This document shows, in pieces, positions 9,072 through 18,687 of a stretch of DNA of 64,000 nt. The position numbers and the translations under genes were made by a program. This DNA comes from Pseudoduganella ginsengisoli (lineage in GTDB: Bacteria; Pseudomonadota; Gammaproteobacteria; Burkholderiales; Burkholderiaceae_D): NCBI RefSeq assembly GCF_009720865.1, contig NZ_WNLA01000024.1, positions 25,720 to 89,719 on the forward strand. Reading direction: 5' to 3'. Position 1 is the first letter of the stretch; every line of letters starts with the position of its first letter. Under the pieces are notes generated by a model. The model was not told the origin of the DNA. It saw nothing but the letters and a program-made list of their open reading frames with translations, and did no database searches.

Positions 9072-9228
9072 GGCAAAACTCCTGATGAATAACAAATGTT
9101 GCAATGTTAATCCACTTTTCACTGTGCCAGCGCAGTACGTGATATCCGTGCTAACTGTACCCGCCGATTGTGTACAATGTGCCGTTCAGGCTTTACTTCC
9201 TTTCATCCCGCAACGCTAGACACACGCT

Positions 9229-10158
9229 ATGAACCAATTAGAACAGCTCAAGCAATACACCACCGTCGTTGCCGATACCGGCGATTTCCAGTCGATCAAG
9301 GCTTATACGCCGCGCGATGCCACGACCAACCCATCGCTGATCCTGAAAGCCGTGCAAAAGGATGAATACAAGCCACTGCTGGAAAAAGCCGTGCGCGACA
9401 ACCCGAATGCCACGACGGGCGACATCATCGACCACCTGCTGATTGCTTTTGGCACGGAAATCCTGAAAGTCATCCCGGGCCGCGTCTCGACGGAAATCGA
9501 TGCGCGCCTGTCGTTCGACACGGAAGCCAACGTCGCCAAAGGCCGCGAACTGATCGCCCTGTATGAAAAAGCCGGCATTCCCCGCGAGCGCGTGCTGATC
9601 AAGATCGCCTCCACGTGGGAAGGTATCCGCGCGGCGGAAATCCTGGAAAAAGAAGGCATCCACTGCAACCTGACCTTGCTGTTCTCGCTGGCGCAAGCCA
9701 TCGCGTGCGCGGAGGCGGGCGTGCAGCTGATTTCGCCATTCGTCGGCCGTATCTATGACTGGTACAAGAAGAGCACCGGCATCGATTACGTGGGCGCGGA
9801 AGATCCGGGCGTGCAATCCGTCAAGCGCATCTATAACTACTACCGCAAATTCGGCTACAAGACGGAAGTCATGGGCGCCAGCTTCCGCAACACCAGCCAG
9901 ATCCTGGAACTGGCCGGCTGCGATTTGCTGACCATCAGCCCGGACTTGCTGCAAAAACTGGCCGATACTGACGCGCCGGTCGAGCGCAAACTGGGCCTGG
10001 ATGCGTCGGGCGGCATCGTGCAACTGTCCGTCGATGAAAAGACGTTCCGCTTCATGCTCAATGAAGATGCAATGGCGACGGAAAAACTGGCGGAAGGTAT
10101 CCGCGCATTCTGCGCCGACTCCGGCAAGCTGAAACAAATCATTTCGGCCATGCGTTAA
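9229..10158 (+). CDS. tal: Transaldolase
   Basis: 309 residues, normal length for the TalB-type enzyme. It transfers a dihydroxyacetone unit between sedoheptulose-7-phosphate and glyceraldehyde-3-phosphate in the non-oxidative pentose phosphate pathway. The N-terminal 'DATTNPSL' signature, the Schiff-base Lys125 in 'LIKIASTWEG' and 'GRIYDWYKK' identify it. It is monocistronic: a divergent gene lies upstream and a 16-bp-stem terminator follows. A TGTACAAT element about 60 bases upstream of the ATG (9172-9179) is a possible extended -10. Confidence 0.97.
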   Translation: MNQLEQLKQYTTVVADTGDFQSIKAYTPRDATTNPSLILKAVQKDEYKPLLEKAVRDNPNATTGDIIDHLLIAFGTEILKVIPGRVSTEIDARLSFDTEANVAKGRELIALYEKAGIPRERVLIKIASTWEGIRAAEILEKEGIHCNLTLLFSLAQAIACAEAGVQLISPFVGRIYDWYKKSTGIDYVGAEDPGVQSVKRIYNYYRKFGYKTEVMGASFRNTSQILELAGCDLLTISPDLLQKLADTDAPVERKLGLDASGGIVQLSVDEKTFRFMLNEDAMATEKLAEGIRAFCADSGKLKQIISAMR

Positions 10159-10174
10159 TCGCCACGTCTCCGTG

Positions 10175-10214
10175 AAAAGCCCGGTACGGATCACTTCCGT
10201 ACCGGGCTTTTTTG
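10175..10214 (+). terminator. Rho-independent terminator after tal
   Basis: A perfect 16-bp inverted repeat (10175-10190 with 10196-10211, core GCCCGGTACGGA) has a 5-base loop and ends in a run of T. It separates tal from the efflux operon. Confidence 0.93.
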
Positions 10215-10222
10215 TTGCTGCA

Positions 10223-10267
10223 TTGTATGTTGCAAGCCTGAAACGTATAACAAAACGTTACATACAA
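10223..10267. promoter_or_regulatory. Candidate operator region of the RND efflux operon
   Basis: TTGTATGT at 10223-10230 and its exact complement ACATACAA at 10260-10267 flank AACGTATAACAAAACGTT. Half-sites of the form TGTATGT/ACATACA resemble those bound by AcrR/TtgR-type TetR repressors of RND pumps. A TATACA hexamer at 10274-10279 could be the -10. No regulator gene is adjacent, so the binding protein would be encoded elsewhere. Confidence 0.4.
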
Positions 10268-10346
10268 CCCTGTTATACAATGGCCAACACCGCTCTGGCC
10301 GCCAGCGCCACGGCGTACCGCATCCAACATCCACTCCGAGATATCC

Positions 10347-11579
10347 ATGAGATCAGTTCCACGCTGCCTCCCCATTGCTGTTCTGTCGCTGCTGGCTGCC
10401 TGCGGCCACAAAGACGAAAAGGCTGCAGCCGCCCCGCCCCCGCCCCCTAAAGTTGCTGTTTATACCGTCGCCCCTGCGGCCCTGACCTTGTCGGCCGAAT
10501 TGCCGGGCCGCCTGGAAGCGTCGCGCATTGCGCAAGTACGCGCCCGTATTGCGGGCATCGTGCAGGCCCGCGCATATAGGGAAGGCAGCGACGTCAAGGC
10601 AGGCGACCTGCTGTTCCGTATCGACCCGGCCCAGTTCCAGGCGTCGTACGACAGCGCGCAAGCTGCAGTGGCCAAGGCCGAAGCCAACCTGGCGCAGGCG
10701 GAACTGAAAGTCAAACGATATAAACCATTGGTGGCGGCGCAGGCAGTCAGCAACCAGGAATACGATGATGCCGTGACAGCGCAAAAGCAGGCGGCGGCGG
10801 ATTTGGCGACAGCGCGCGCAGCGCGCCAGACGGCCGGGCTGACGCTGGGCTATGCCACGGTGACGGCGCCGATTTCCGGCCGCGTGGGCCGCGCCCTCGT
10901 GACGGAAGGCGCACTGGTAGGCCAGGGTGAAGCGACGCCGATGGCTGTCGTGCAAACGCTGGACCCGATTTACGTGACCATTACGCAATCGTCAACGGAG
11001 GTGCTGCGGCTGCGCAAGGCGCTCGCTGAGGGCAAGCTGAAATCCGCCGAAGGCAAGAACAATGCGGGCTCCGCGAAGGTCACCTTGACGACGGAAGATG
11101 GCCAGCCTTATGCGAAGTCAGGCAAGCTGCTGTTCTCGGACGTCTCCGTCGATGAAAGCACGGGCGCCATTACGATGCGGGCGGAATTCCCTAACCCGGA
11201 CCGCACGCTGTTGCCAGGCATGTATGTACGGGCAAGGCTGGAACAAGCCGTCAATGAATCGGGCATCGCCGTGCCACAGCAAGCGGTGGTGCGCGGTCCG
11301 GAAGGTGCGGCAGTGCTGGTGGTGGGCGCCGACAATAAAGTCACGTCCGTTCCCGTCAAAGCCGATGCGGCGCAAGATGGCAGCTGGATCATCAGTTCCG
11401 GCTTGAAGGGTGGCGAAAAGATCATTGTCGAAGGCTTCCAGAAAACCAAGCCTGGTGGCACGGTCACGCCGACGCCATGGCAAGGGCCGCCGGCCGGCAA
11501 TGCACCGGGCCAGGTCAGCGCACCGGCGCCTGCCGCCACGCCGGGCGCCGCGCCCGCCTCTGCCGCCGCAGCCAAATAA
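10347..11579 (+). CDS. RND efflux periplasmic adaptor (AcrA/MexA family)
   Basis: 410 residues. The lipoprotein signal has its lipobox at 'LLAAC' (Cys19), placing the protein at the periplasmic face of the inner membrane. Order of parts: Pro/Ala linker, beta-barrel and lipoyl halves ('ARIAGIVQARAYREG' and 'TAPISGRVGRALV') around an alpha-hairpin (about 95-160), then a membrane-proximal domain and a low-complexity Ala/Pro tail. It bridges the pump encoded 12 bases downstream and the channel encoded third in the operon. Substrate is probably a broad range of toxic hydrophobic compounds, inferred from the family. Confidence 0.95.
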   Translation: MRSVPRCLPIAVLSLLAACGHKDEKAAAAPPPPPKVAVYTVAPAALTLSAELPGRLEASRIAQVRARIAGIVQARAYREGSDVKAGDLLFRIDPAQFQASYDSAQAAVAKAEANLAQAELKVKRYKPLVAAQAVSNQEYDDAVTAQKQAAADLATARAARQTAGLTLGYATVTAPISGRVGRALVTEGALVGQGEATPMAVVQTLDPIYVTITQSSTEVLRLRKALAEGKLKSAEGKNNAGSAKVTLTTEDGQPYAKSGKLLFSDVSVDESTGAITMRAEFPNPDRTLLPGMYVRARLEQAVNESGIAVPQQAVVRGPEGAAVLVVGADNKVTSVPVKADAAQDGSWIISSGLKGGEKIIVEGFQKTKPGGTVTPTPWQGPPAGNAPGQVSAPAPAATPGAAPASAAAAK

Positions 11580-11591
11580 GCGGGAGACCAG

Positions 11592-14500
11592 ATGGCCAAG
11601 TTCTTTATCGACCGCCCCGTCTTCGCGTGGGTGATCGCGCTGTTCATCTTGCTGGGCGGGATGCTGGCGATCACAATGCTGCCGGTGGCGCAATATCCGA
11701 CCATTGCACCACCATCGATCGTGATTTCCGCCACCTATCCTGGCGCGACTGCCCAGGTACTGGACGACGCCGTCACCAGCGTGATCGAGCAGGAAATGAA
11801 TGGCGCGGACGGCTTGCAATACGTGGAATCGCAAAGCGAAGCCAATGGCAACGTCAGCATCACGGTGACGTTCCTGCCCGGCACCAATCCCGACCTGGCT
11901 GCCGTGGACGTGCAAAACCGCATCAAGCGTGTGGAATCGCGCTTGCCGCAAGCTGTGACGCAGCAGGGCGTGCAAGTCAACAAGGCGCGCAGCAATATCC
12001 TGATGTTCGTTGGCGCGTCGTCGACCGATGGCACGATGGATACGGCAGCCATCGGCGATTACCTGGCACGCAACGTCGTCAATGAAATCAAGCGCCTGCC
12101 GGGTGTAGGCCAGGCCCAGTTGTTCGGTACGGAACGCGCGATGCGGATCTGGATCGATCCGGACAAGCTGGTGGGCTACAAGCTCACGATGGCTGACGTA
12201 ACGGCGGCGATCCGCGCGCAAAATGCGCAAGTGACGGCAGGTACGCTGGGCGACTTGCCCGCGCCCCGTTCGCAAACGTGGTCTGCGCCGGTCGTCGTGC
12301 AGGGCCAACTGACGTCGCCCGAAGAATTCGGCCGCATCGTGCTGCGCGGCGCAGGCAGCGGCGCCACCGTGCGGCTGGCCGACGTGGCCCGCATTGAAAT
12401 GGCGGCGGCAACGAACGCCATCAGTGCGCGCTTAAATGGCCAGCCGTTTGTCGCCATCGCCGTGCAGCAATCGCTGACGGGCAATGCGCTGGCCACGGCC
12501 AACCTGGTGCGCGCCAAGATGGATGAACTGGCGAAGTATTTCCCGCCCGGCCTGCAATACACGATCCCGTACGATACGTCGCTGTTCGTGAAAATCTCCA
12601 TCGAGGAAGTGGTGAAAACCCTGCTGGAAGCCGTCGTGCTGGTGTTCCTCGTCATGTACCTGTTCCTGCAGAACTTCCGCTACACGCTGATTCCCACCAT
12701 CGTCGTACCGGTGGCGCTGCTGGGCACCTTTGCCGTCATGCAGCTGGCGGGCTTCTCCATCAACGTGCTGACCATGTTCGGCATGGTGCTGGCCATCGGT
12801 ATCCTCGTCGATGACGCCATCGTCGTGGTGGAAAACGTCGAGCGCATCATGAGCGAAGAAGGCTTGTCGCCGCGCGCCGCCACCCGCAAGGCCATGGGCC
12901 AGATCACCGGCGCCATTATCGGCATTACGCTGGTGCTGATTGCGGTATTCATCCCGATGGCGTTCTTTGGCGGCGCGGTGGGCGCGATTTACCGCCAGTT
13001 CTCGCTGTCGATGGTGTCGTCGATGGTGTTTTCCGCCCTGATGGCGCTGACGTTGACGCCGGCGCTGTGCGCCACGCTGTTGAAACCCATCCCGGCCGGC
13101 CACCATGAAAAACGCGGATTCTTTGGCTGGTTCAACCGCCGGTTTGCCGCCACCGCCACCGGCTACCAGGGCATGATCGCCCGCATCCTGACGCGCACGG
13201 GCCGCTACATGATCGTGTTTGCGCTGGTGTGCGGCGTGGTGGCGTGGCTGTACGTGCGCCTGCCGTCGTCGTTCCTGCCGAATGAAGACCAGGGCTACAT
13301 CATCGCCAACGTGCAATTGCCGGCCGGCGCATCGAAGAGCCGTACGGAAGAAGTGCTGGCCAAGGTGGAATCGTATCTGCGCCAGCAAAAAGCCGTGGCG
13401 CGCACGATTGCCGTGGCGGGCTTCAGCTTCTCCGGCAATGGCCAGAATGCCGGCCTGGTATTCGTGCCGCTGAAAGACTGGAATGAACGGGGACCGGAAG
13501 AGGCTGCGGACAAAGTCGCGGGGAACGCATTTAAAGGCTTGTCCGGCATTGCCGACGCCAGCATCTTTGCCCTGAGCCCGCCGCCGATCCGTGAGCTGGG
13601 CAATGCAACGGGCGTCACGTTGCGCCTGCAAGACCGCAGCAGCCAGGGCCACGCGGCGCTGGTGGCCGCGCGCAACCAGTTGCTGGGCCTCGCATCGAAA
13701 AGCCCGGTATTGAAAGGCATGCGTCCGGAAGGGCTGGAAGATGCGCCGCAACTGCAGCTCGATATCGACCGCGAAAAAGCGTATGCGCTGGGCGTGTCGT
13801 TTGCCGACATTAACAATGCGCTGTCGGTGGCGTTCGGTTCCAGCTACGTCAATGACTTCACGTCCAGCGGCCGCCAGCAGCGCGTCATTGCCCAGGCGGA
13901 CGCACTGCGCCGCCTGCAGCCGGAAGATTTGCTGCGGCTGAACGTGAAAAGCGCATCCGGCGCCATGGTGCCGCTGGCATCGTTCGCGAAATCGGAATGG
14001 GTGACGGGCGCCATGCAGCTGGTGCGCTACAACGGCTACCCCGCCATCCGCCTCAGCGGCGACGCGGCGCCCGGTCGCAGCACGGGCGAAGCCATGGCGG
14101 AAATCGAACGCCTGGCGCAGCAGTTGCCGCCGGGCTTCGGTATCGAATGGACCGGCCAGTCGCTGGAAGAAAAGACGTCCGGTTCACAGGCGCCTGCCCT
14201 GTTTGCGCTGTCGATGCTCGCCGCCTTCCTCGTGCTGGCCGCACTGTATGAAAGCGAATCGATTCCGATTGCCGTGCTGCTGGTCGTGCCGCTGGGTATT
14301 CTTGGCGCGCTGCTGGGTGCGACGATGCGCGGCTTGCCGAATGACGTGTACTTCAAGGTCGGCTTGATTGCGATTATCGGCTTGTCGGCCAAGAACGCGA
14401 TTTTGATTATCGAGTTTGCCAAGGACTTGCAGGCACAGGGCAAGGGCCTGGTGGAAGCCACGCTGGAAGCCGTGCACCTGCGCTTCCGCCCCATCATCAT

Positions 14501-14738
14501 GACGTCGCTGGCGTTTATCCTCGGCGTGCTGCCGCTGGTGATTGCCAGCGGTGCGGGTTCGGCCAGCCAGCGCGCCATTGGTACCGGCGTAATGGGCGGC
14601 ATGATCACGGCGACCGTGCTGGCCGTGTTCCTCGTGCCGGTATTCTTTGTCGTGGTGCGCCGTATTTTCAAAGGCAGCGAGCGCCAGCGCCGTCTCGCCG
14701 CGCATGAACTGGATTTACCGGAGAACCCGGCCAAATGA
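11592..14738 (+). CDS. RND efflux pump, HAE1 family (AcrB/MexB-like)
   Basis: 1048 residues, the standard length of hydrophobe/amphiphile RND transporters. The N-terminus 'AKFFIDRPVFAWVIAL' is diagnostic. Twelve membrane helices arise from two duplicated halves with large periplasmic loops. The proton-relay acids are in helix 4 ('GILVDDAIVVVENV'), and the helix 10-11 region includes 'GLSAKNAILIIEFAK'. It exports drugs, dyes or solvents using proton motive force. It sits second in the operon, 12 bases after the adaptor and overlapping the channel gene by ATGA. Confidence 0.97.
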   Translation: MAKFFIDRPVFAWVIALFILLGGMLAITMLPVAQYPTIAPPSIVISATYPGATAQVLDDAVTSVIEQEMNGADGLQYVESQSEANGNVSITVTFLPGTNPDLAAVDVQNRIKRVESRLPQAVTQQGVQVNKARSNILMFVGASSTDGTMDTAAIGDYLARNVVNEIKRLPGVGQAQLFGTERAMRIWIDPDKLVGYKLTMADVTAAIRAQNAQVTAGTLGDLPAPRSQTWSAPVVVQGQLTSPEEFGRIVLRGAGSGATVRLADVARIEMAAATNAISARLNGQPFVAIAVQQSLTGNALATANLVRAKMDELAKYFPPGLQYTIPYDTSLFVKISIEEVVKTLLEAVVLVFLVMYLFLQNFRYTLIPTIVVPVALLGTFAVMQLAGFSINVLTMFGMVLAIGILVDDAIVVVENVERIMSEEGLSPRAATRKAMGQITGAIIGITLVLIAVFIPMAFFGGAVGAIYRQFSLSMVSSMVFSALMALTLTPALCATLLKPIPAGHHEKRGFFGWFNRRFAATATGYQGMIARILTRTGRYMIVFALVCGVVAWLYVRLPSSFLPNEDQGYIIANVQLPAGASKSRTEEVLAKVESYLRQQKAVARTIAVAGFSFSGNGQNAGLVFVPLKDWNERGPEEAADKVAGNAFKGLSGIADASIFALSPPPIRELGNATGVTLRLQDRSSQGHAALVAARNQLLGLASKSPVLKGMRPEGLEDAPQLQLDIDREKAYALGVSFADINNALSVAFGSSYVNDFTSSGRQQRVIAQADALRRLQPEDLLRLNVKSASGAMVPLASFAKSEWVTGAMQLVRYNGYPAIRLSGDAAPGRSTGEAMAEIERLAQQLPPGFGIEWTGQSLEEKTSGSQAPALFALSMLAAFLVLAALYESESIPIAVLLVVPLGILGALLGATMRGLPNDVYFKVGLIAIIGLSAKNAILIIEFAKDLQAQGKGLVEATLEAVHLRFRPIIMTSLAFILGVLPLVIASGAGSASQRAIGTGVMGGMITATVLAVFLVPVFFVVVRRIFKGSERQRRLAAHELDLPENPAK

Positions 14739-16162
14739 AACTGAAACTGATTTCTGTATTCGTGGCGGCGGCCACATTGAACATAATGGGCTGCTCGATG
14801 GCGCCACGCCATGAACGCCCTGCCGCACCGGTGGCCGATGCGTATCCTGCCATGCCTGCCGTCGCAGGGATGGCAGCGCCGTCCACGCCGCAAGGCAAAG
14901 CCGCCTATGACACGGGCTGGCGCGACTACTTCACGGACCCGCGCCTGCAGCAGCTGATTGCATCCGCGCTGGAACACAACCGCGACTTGCGCACGGCAGC
15001 GCTGCGCGTGGAAGAAGCGCGTGCGCTGTATGACGTGCAGTCGGCGGACCGTCTGCCGAACGTCAATGCCAATGTCAGCGAGTCGCGGGCGCGCACGCCT
15101 GCCGCGTTTTCCGCCACCGGCAAAGCGGCCGTGGGCCAGCGTGCGGATGCCGGCGTGGCGATTCCCGCGTTCGAGCTGGATTTCTTTGGCCGTGTAAAAA
15201 GCTTGTCCGATGCGGCGCTGGCATCGTACCTGGCGACCGATGAAGCGCGTCTCGCCGCCCAGTTGACGGTGGTGGCGGAAACCGCGAAAGCGTATTACAC
15301 GGAACGGGCGCTGGCGGAACAAGCCGCGCTGGCTCAGCGCACTTATGATGCCCGCGCGAAGACGTATGGCTTGACGCAGCAGCGGGTGGAAGCCGGCGCG
15401 TCATCGCGGCTGGACTTGCGTTCCAATGAGACGCTGATGGAAACTGCGCGCGTGGCTGCCTTGACGCTGGCGCGCCAGCGCGCCCAGGCTGCCAATGCAC
15501 TGGCGGTACTGGTGGGCGAGCCGGTGATGGGCAATGAGTCCGGCACGATGCTGTCTGACGCGGCCATCGATGCCATGAGCGCGCTGCCGGAAGGCTTGCC
15601 ATCGGACTTGCTGGCGCGCCGCCCCGATATCCGCGCATCGGAACAGCGCCTGCAGGCTGCCAATGCCAACATCGGCGCGGCCCGCGCCGCGTTCTTCCCC
15701 CGTATCAGCCTGACGGCCGCGCTGGGCAGCGCCAGCCCGACATTTGGCGGTTTGTTTGACGGCGGCAGCGGCACGTGGTCGTTCACGCCGCAACTGGTGT
15801 TGCCAGTGTTCGCGGCTGGCCGCAACCAGGCGAATTTGTCGCTGGCGGAAACCCGCAAGCACATTGCCGTGGCCGACTATGAAAAAACCATCCAGACCGC
15901 GTTCCGCGAAGTGGCGGATGCGCTGGCGGCGCGCAGCTATCTGGGCGGACAGGTGACGGCGCAGCGGGCGATACAGGAAGCGCAAGCCGAGCGGCTGAAA
16001 TTGCTGACCCTGCGCTTTGAAAACGGCGTGGCCAGTTCGCTCGACGTGCTCGATGCGCAGCGCGAGCTGTTCAGTGCGGAGCAATCGCTGGTACAGGCGC
16101 GCTTGCTGCGGGCGACCAGCGCGATTGATTTGTACAAGGCGCTGGGCGGGGGCATCAAGTAA
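14735..16162 (+). CDS. RND efflux outer-membrane channel (OprM/NodT family)
   Basis: 475 residues. The lipobox ends at Cys20 ('IMGC'). Two OEP repeats are visible, with 'RDLRTAALRVEEARALYDVQ' in the first and 'LARRPDIRASEQRLQAANANIGAARAAFFPRISL' spanning the second (only its pattern is cited here), ending 'ALGGG'. It completes the tripartite pump encoded upstream and its start overlaps the pump stop (ATGA). Unlike the channel gene at the left edge of the window it has no extra C-terminal domain. No clear terminator is visible in the 157 bases before the next gene. Confidence 0.95.
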   Translation: MKLKLISVFVAAATLNIMGCSMAPRHERPAAPVADAYPAMPAVAGMAAPSTPQGKAAYDTGWRDYFTDPRLQQLIASALEHNRDLRTAALRVEEARALYDVQSADRLPNVNANVSESRARTPAAFSATGKAAVGQRADAGVAIPAFELDFFGRVKSLSDAALASYLATDEARLAAQLTVVAETAKAYYTERALAEQAALAQRTYDARAKTYGLTQQRVEAGASSRLDLRSNETLMETARVAALTLARQRAQAANALAVLVGEPVMGNESGTMLSDAAIDAMSALPEGLPSDLLARRPDIRASEQRLQAANANIGAARAAFFPRISLTAALGSASPTFGGLFDGGSGTWSFTPQLVLPVFAAGRNQANLSLAETRKHIAVADYEKTIQTAFREVADALAARSYLGGQVTAQRAIQEAQAERLKLLTLRFENGVASSLDVLDAQRELFSAEQSLVQARLLRATSAIDLYKALGGGIK

Positions 16163-16319
16163 AACCGGGGCAGCGCCGGCTGGCGCCGCTTGCTGCGGGC
16201 CGCTTGCCGTTTTGCCAGCCCTGCCCTTGCTTTGCCAGTTTTACTAACGAGGGCTACCCACCACCCTGTGGGATGCCCCTCCCGGCTACAATACCGCTTT
16301 ACCCAACCCTGCTAAAACC

Positions 16320-17396
16320 ATGCAATCCCCCATCACCATCCGCATCGGCGAACGCGCCCGCCAGCGCATCCAGCGCGAAGGCTTCCAGGCTGCCGACGTT
16401 GCCATCGTGCCTGCCGCGGCAGGCGGCCCGAAAGGCTTGATTCTCAACGGGCTGGATCAGTGGATGTGTGGCGACTTCTTTAAACAGGCCAGGCGCCCGC
16501 GCAAACTGATCGGTGCGTCGATAGGCGCATGGCGCATGGCGGCCAGCACCTTTGCCGATCCGGTTGCCGCCCATAAACGGCTGGCGCACTTGTATGCGAA
16601 CCAGCGCTATCCGGCCAAGGTCGATGCCGCTTATGTCTCGCGCACGTGCCGCGCATTGCTGGAAGAATTGGTCGATGGCCGCAGCGCGGAAATGCTGTCC
16701 AGCCCAGACTATCACTTGTCCGTGATTACCGTGCGCGGCGCCGGTCCGCTGGCCAATGCGGCCGGCAGCCGCTGGCGCGAAACATCCGGTTTTATCCGTG
16801 CAGCATTGGGGAACGCCGTGTCGCGCAACCGCCTCGCCGGCTCCATGCAGCGCGTGATTTTCCATGACGCGCGCGATGATGCGGCCTGGCTGAAACGGTC
16901 CTTCGATGCATTTGAAGGCCACTTTGTCGGCCTGTCTGAAGCGAACGTGCACAGCGCACTGATGGCGTCCGGCTCGATTCCACTGGTACTGGAAGCCGTG
17001 ACCGATATTCCCGGCGCACCGGCAGGCGCGTACTGGGACGGCGGCCTGATCGACTATCACCTGCACTTGCCGTACCAGCGCGATCCTGGCCTGGTGCTGT
17101 ATCCGCACTTTTCCGACCACATCATTCCCGGCTGGCTGGACAAATCCATGCCATGGCGCCGCGCCCGCGATGAAGCGCTGGAAAACGTCGTGCTGGTGTC
17201 GCCCTCGCCAGCCTTCCTGTCCCGCCTGCCGAACGGCAAACTGCCCGACCGTTCCGACTTCAAAGCTTACGGCCAAAACCACGACACCCGTATCCGCGAC
17301 TGGCAAAAAGCCATCGGCGAAAGCGAGCGCATGGCCGAAGCGTTTGCACGATGGGTGGAGAAGCCGGATTTGCGGGCGGTAAACGGGTTTGCGTAA
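16320..17396 (+). CDS. Patatin-like phospholipase
   Basis: 358 residues. The elements of a Ser-Asp dyad lipase are present: oxyanion loop 'GGPKG' (35-39), nucleophile Ser67 in 'GASIGAW', and Asp240 in 'DGGLIDYH'. No signal peptide is seen, so it is probably cytoplasmic or released by a dedicated system. Bacterial members hydrolyse phospholipids or lipid esters. The gene is transcribed alone and converges on hemW with only 4 bases between the stop codons. The natural substrate is not deducible. Confidence 0.88.
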   Translation: MQSPITIRIGERARQRIQREGFQAADVAIVPAAAGGPKGLILNGLDQWMCGDFFKQARRPRKLIGASIGAWRMAASTFADPVAAHKRLAHLYANQRYPAKVDAAYVSRTCRALLEELVDGRSAEMLSSPDYHLSVITVRGAGPLANAAGSRWRETSGFIRAALGNAVSRNRLAGSMQRVIFHDARDDAAWLKRSFDAFEGHFVGLSEANVHSALMASGSIPLVLEAVTDIPGAPAGAYWDGGLIDYHLHLPYQRDPGLVLYPHFSDHIIPGWLDKSMPWRRARDEALENVVLVSPSPAFLSRLPNGKLPDRSDFKAYGQNHDTRIRDWQKAIGESERMAEAFARWVEKPDLRAVNGFA

Positions 17397-17400
17397 AGCC

Positions 17401-18687
17401 TTACTCGCCTAAAAACATTTCCTGCAAATCATTCAAGAACCGCTGCCCCAGTTCCGTCGGCTTGATCAGCAAGTGATCGCGCACCAATAAGCCCTTGGCT
17501 TCCGCTTCATTCAATGCCTTGTCGATGGCATTGATTTGCAGGCCCGTGCGTTCCGGGAACAGTTGCGGCGGGAAGCCGCCGCGCAGGCGTAAAGTGTTCA
17601 GCATGAATTCAAAACCCATGTCGGCGCGGCTGATTTCCCGTTCTTCGTGCACGGGATTGCCTGCCTTGACTTGCTCCATATACGTCTTCGGCTGCTTGTA
17701 GCGGGCCTGTCGCAAGATGCGGTGGGGGAATGAAATCTTGGAATGCGCACCGGCGCCAATGCCGATGTAATCGCCAAAGGTCCAGTAATTGAGATTGTGG
17801 CGCGCCTGGCGGCCCGGCTGTGCATAGGCGGACACTTCATAGTGGCCATAGCCGTGCGATGCAGTCAGCTCGGCAATCATGTCTTGCATATCCGCACTGG
17901 CGTCGTCGTCCGGCAGCGCAGGCGGATATTTCGCGAATACCGTGTTCGGCTCCATCGTCAGATGGTACAGCGACAAATGCGGCGGCTTGAAACTGATGGC
18001 GGTTTCAATGTCGGTGCGCGCCTGCTCCAGGGTCTGCGATGGCAGCGCATACATCAAATCCAGGTTGAAATTGTCAAACGTGGACTGCGCGATTTCCACG
18101 GCGCGGCGGGCTTCCCCACCATCGTGGATGCGGCCCAGCGCCTTCAAGTGTCCGGCGTTAAAGCTCTGGATTCCGATCGACAGGCGGTTGATGCCGCTGG
18201 CGCGGTACGACTTGAACTTTTCCGCTTCAAACGTGCCGGGATTGGCTTCCATCGTGATTTCAATGTCTGCATCCATCGGCAGCAACGTGCGCACATCCGA
18301 CATCAGGCGGTCCAGCCCCGCTGCCGACATCAGGCTCGGCGTGCCGCCGCCAATGAAGATCGTGTGGATCTTGCGCCCCCAGATCAATGGCAGCGCCATT
18401 TCCAGGTCCGTGCGCAGCGCGGCCAGGTATTCGTCTTCCGGAAACGCACGGTCTTGCGCTTCATGCGAATTGAAGTCGCAATACGGGCACTTGCGCACGC
18501 ACCATGGGAAGTGGATGTACAGCGACAGCGGCGGCAGCGCCGTCAAATTCAGCGCGCCCGGCTGCAGGTAATTCAGCGCGGCGCCGGCCGCACCCGCGTA
18601 GCTTCCAGCCGGCACATCGGCCGGTTTTGGCGTGGCATTGGACGCTGTGTTGGATGAACCTGCGCCGACAACTTTAATCGGGATCAT
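17401..18687 (-). CDS. hemW: HemW, radical-SAM haem chaperone (coproporphyrinogen III oxidase-like)
   Basis: 428 residues from the ATG at 18687, which overlaps the rdgB stop (ATGA). The radical-SAM cluster motif C-x3-C-x2-C is at Cys63, Cys67 and Cys70 in 'CVRKCPYC', followed by 'GGGTPS' and the C-terminal HemN-like domain. Family members were long annotated as oxygen-independent coproporphyrinogen III oxidase, but the HemW branch binds haem and acts in its insertion. The rdgB-hemW pairing supports HemW. An unusual 50-residue Ala/Asn/Pro-rich N-terminus precedes the conserved 'LSLYIHFPWC'; a start further downstream cannot be excluded. Confidence 0.93.
   Translation of the reverse strand: MIPIKVVGAGSSNTASNATPKPADVPAGSYAGAAGAALNYLQPGALNLTALPPLSLYIHFPWCVRKCPYCDFNSHEAQDRAFPEDEYLAALRTDLEMALPLIWGRKIHTIFIGGGTPSLMSAAGLDRLMSDVRTLLPMDADIEITMEANPGTFEAEKFKSYRASGINRLSIGIQSFNAGHLKALGRIHDGGEARRAVEIAQSTFDNFNLDLMYALPSQTLEQARTDIETAISFKPPHLSLYHLTMEPNTVFAKYPPALPDDDASADMQDMIAELTASHGYGHYEVSAYAQPGRQARHNLNYWTFGDYIGIGAGAHSKISFPHRILRQARYKQPKTYMEQVKAGNPVHEEREISRADMGFEFMLNTLRLRGGFPPQLFPERTGLQINAIDKALNEAEAKGLLVRDHLLIKPTELGQRFLNDLQEMFLGE

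Noticed and set aside
12432..13751. Minus-strand open frame of 439 codons inside the RND pump gene
   Set aside because: Antisense of a transporter with complete RND motifs; His/Arg-rich nonsense.
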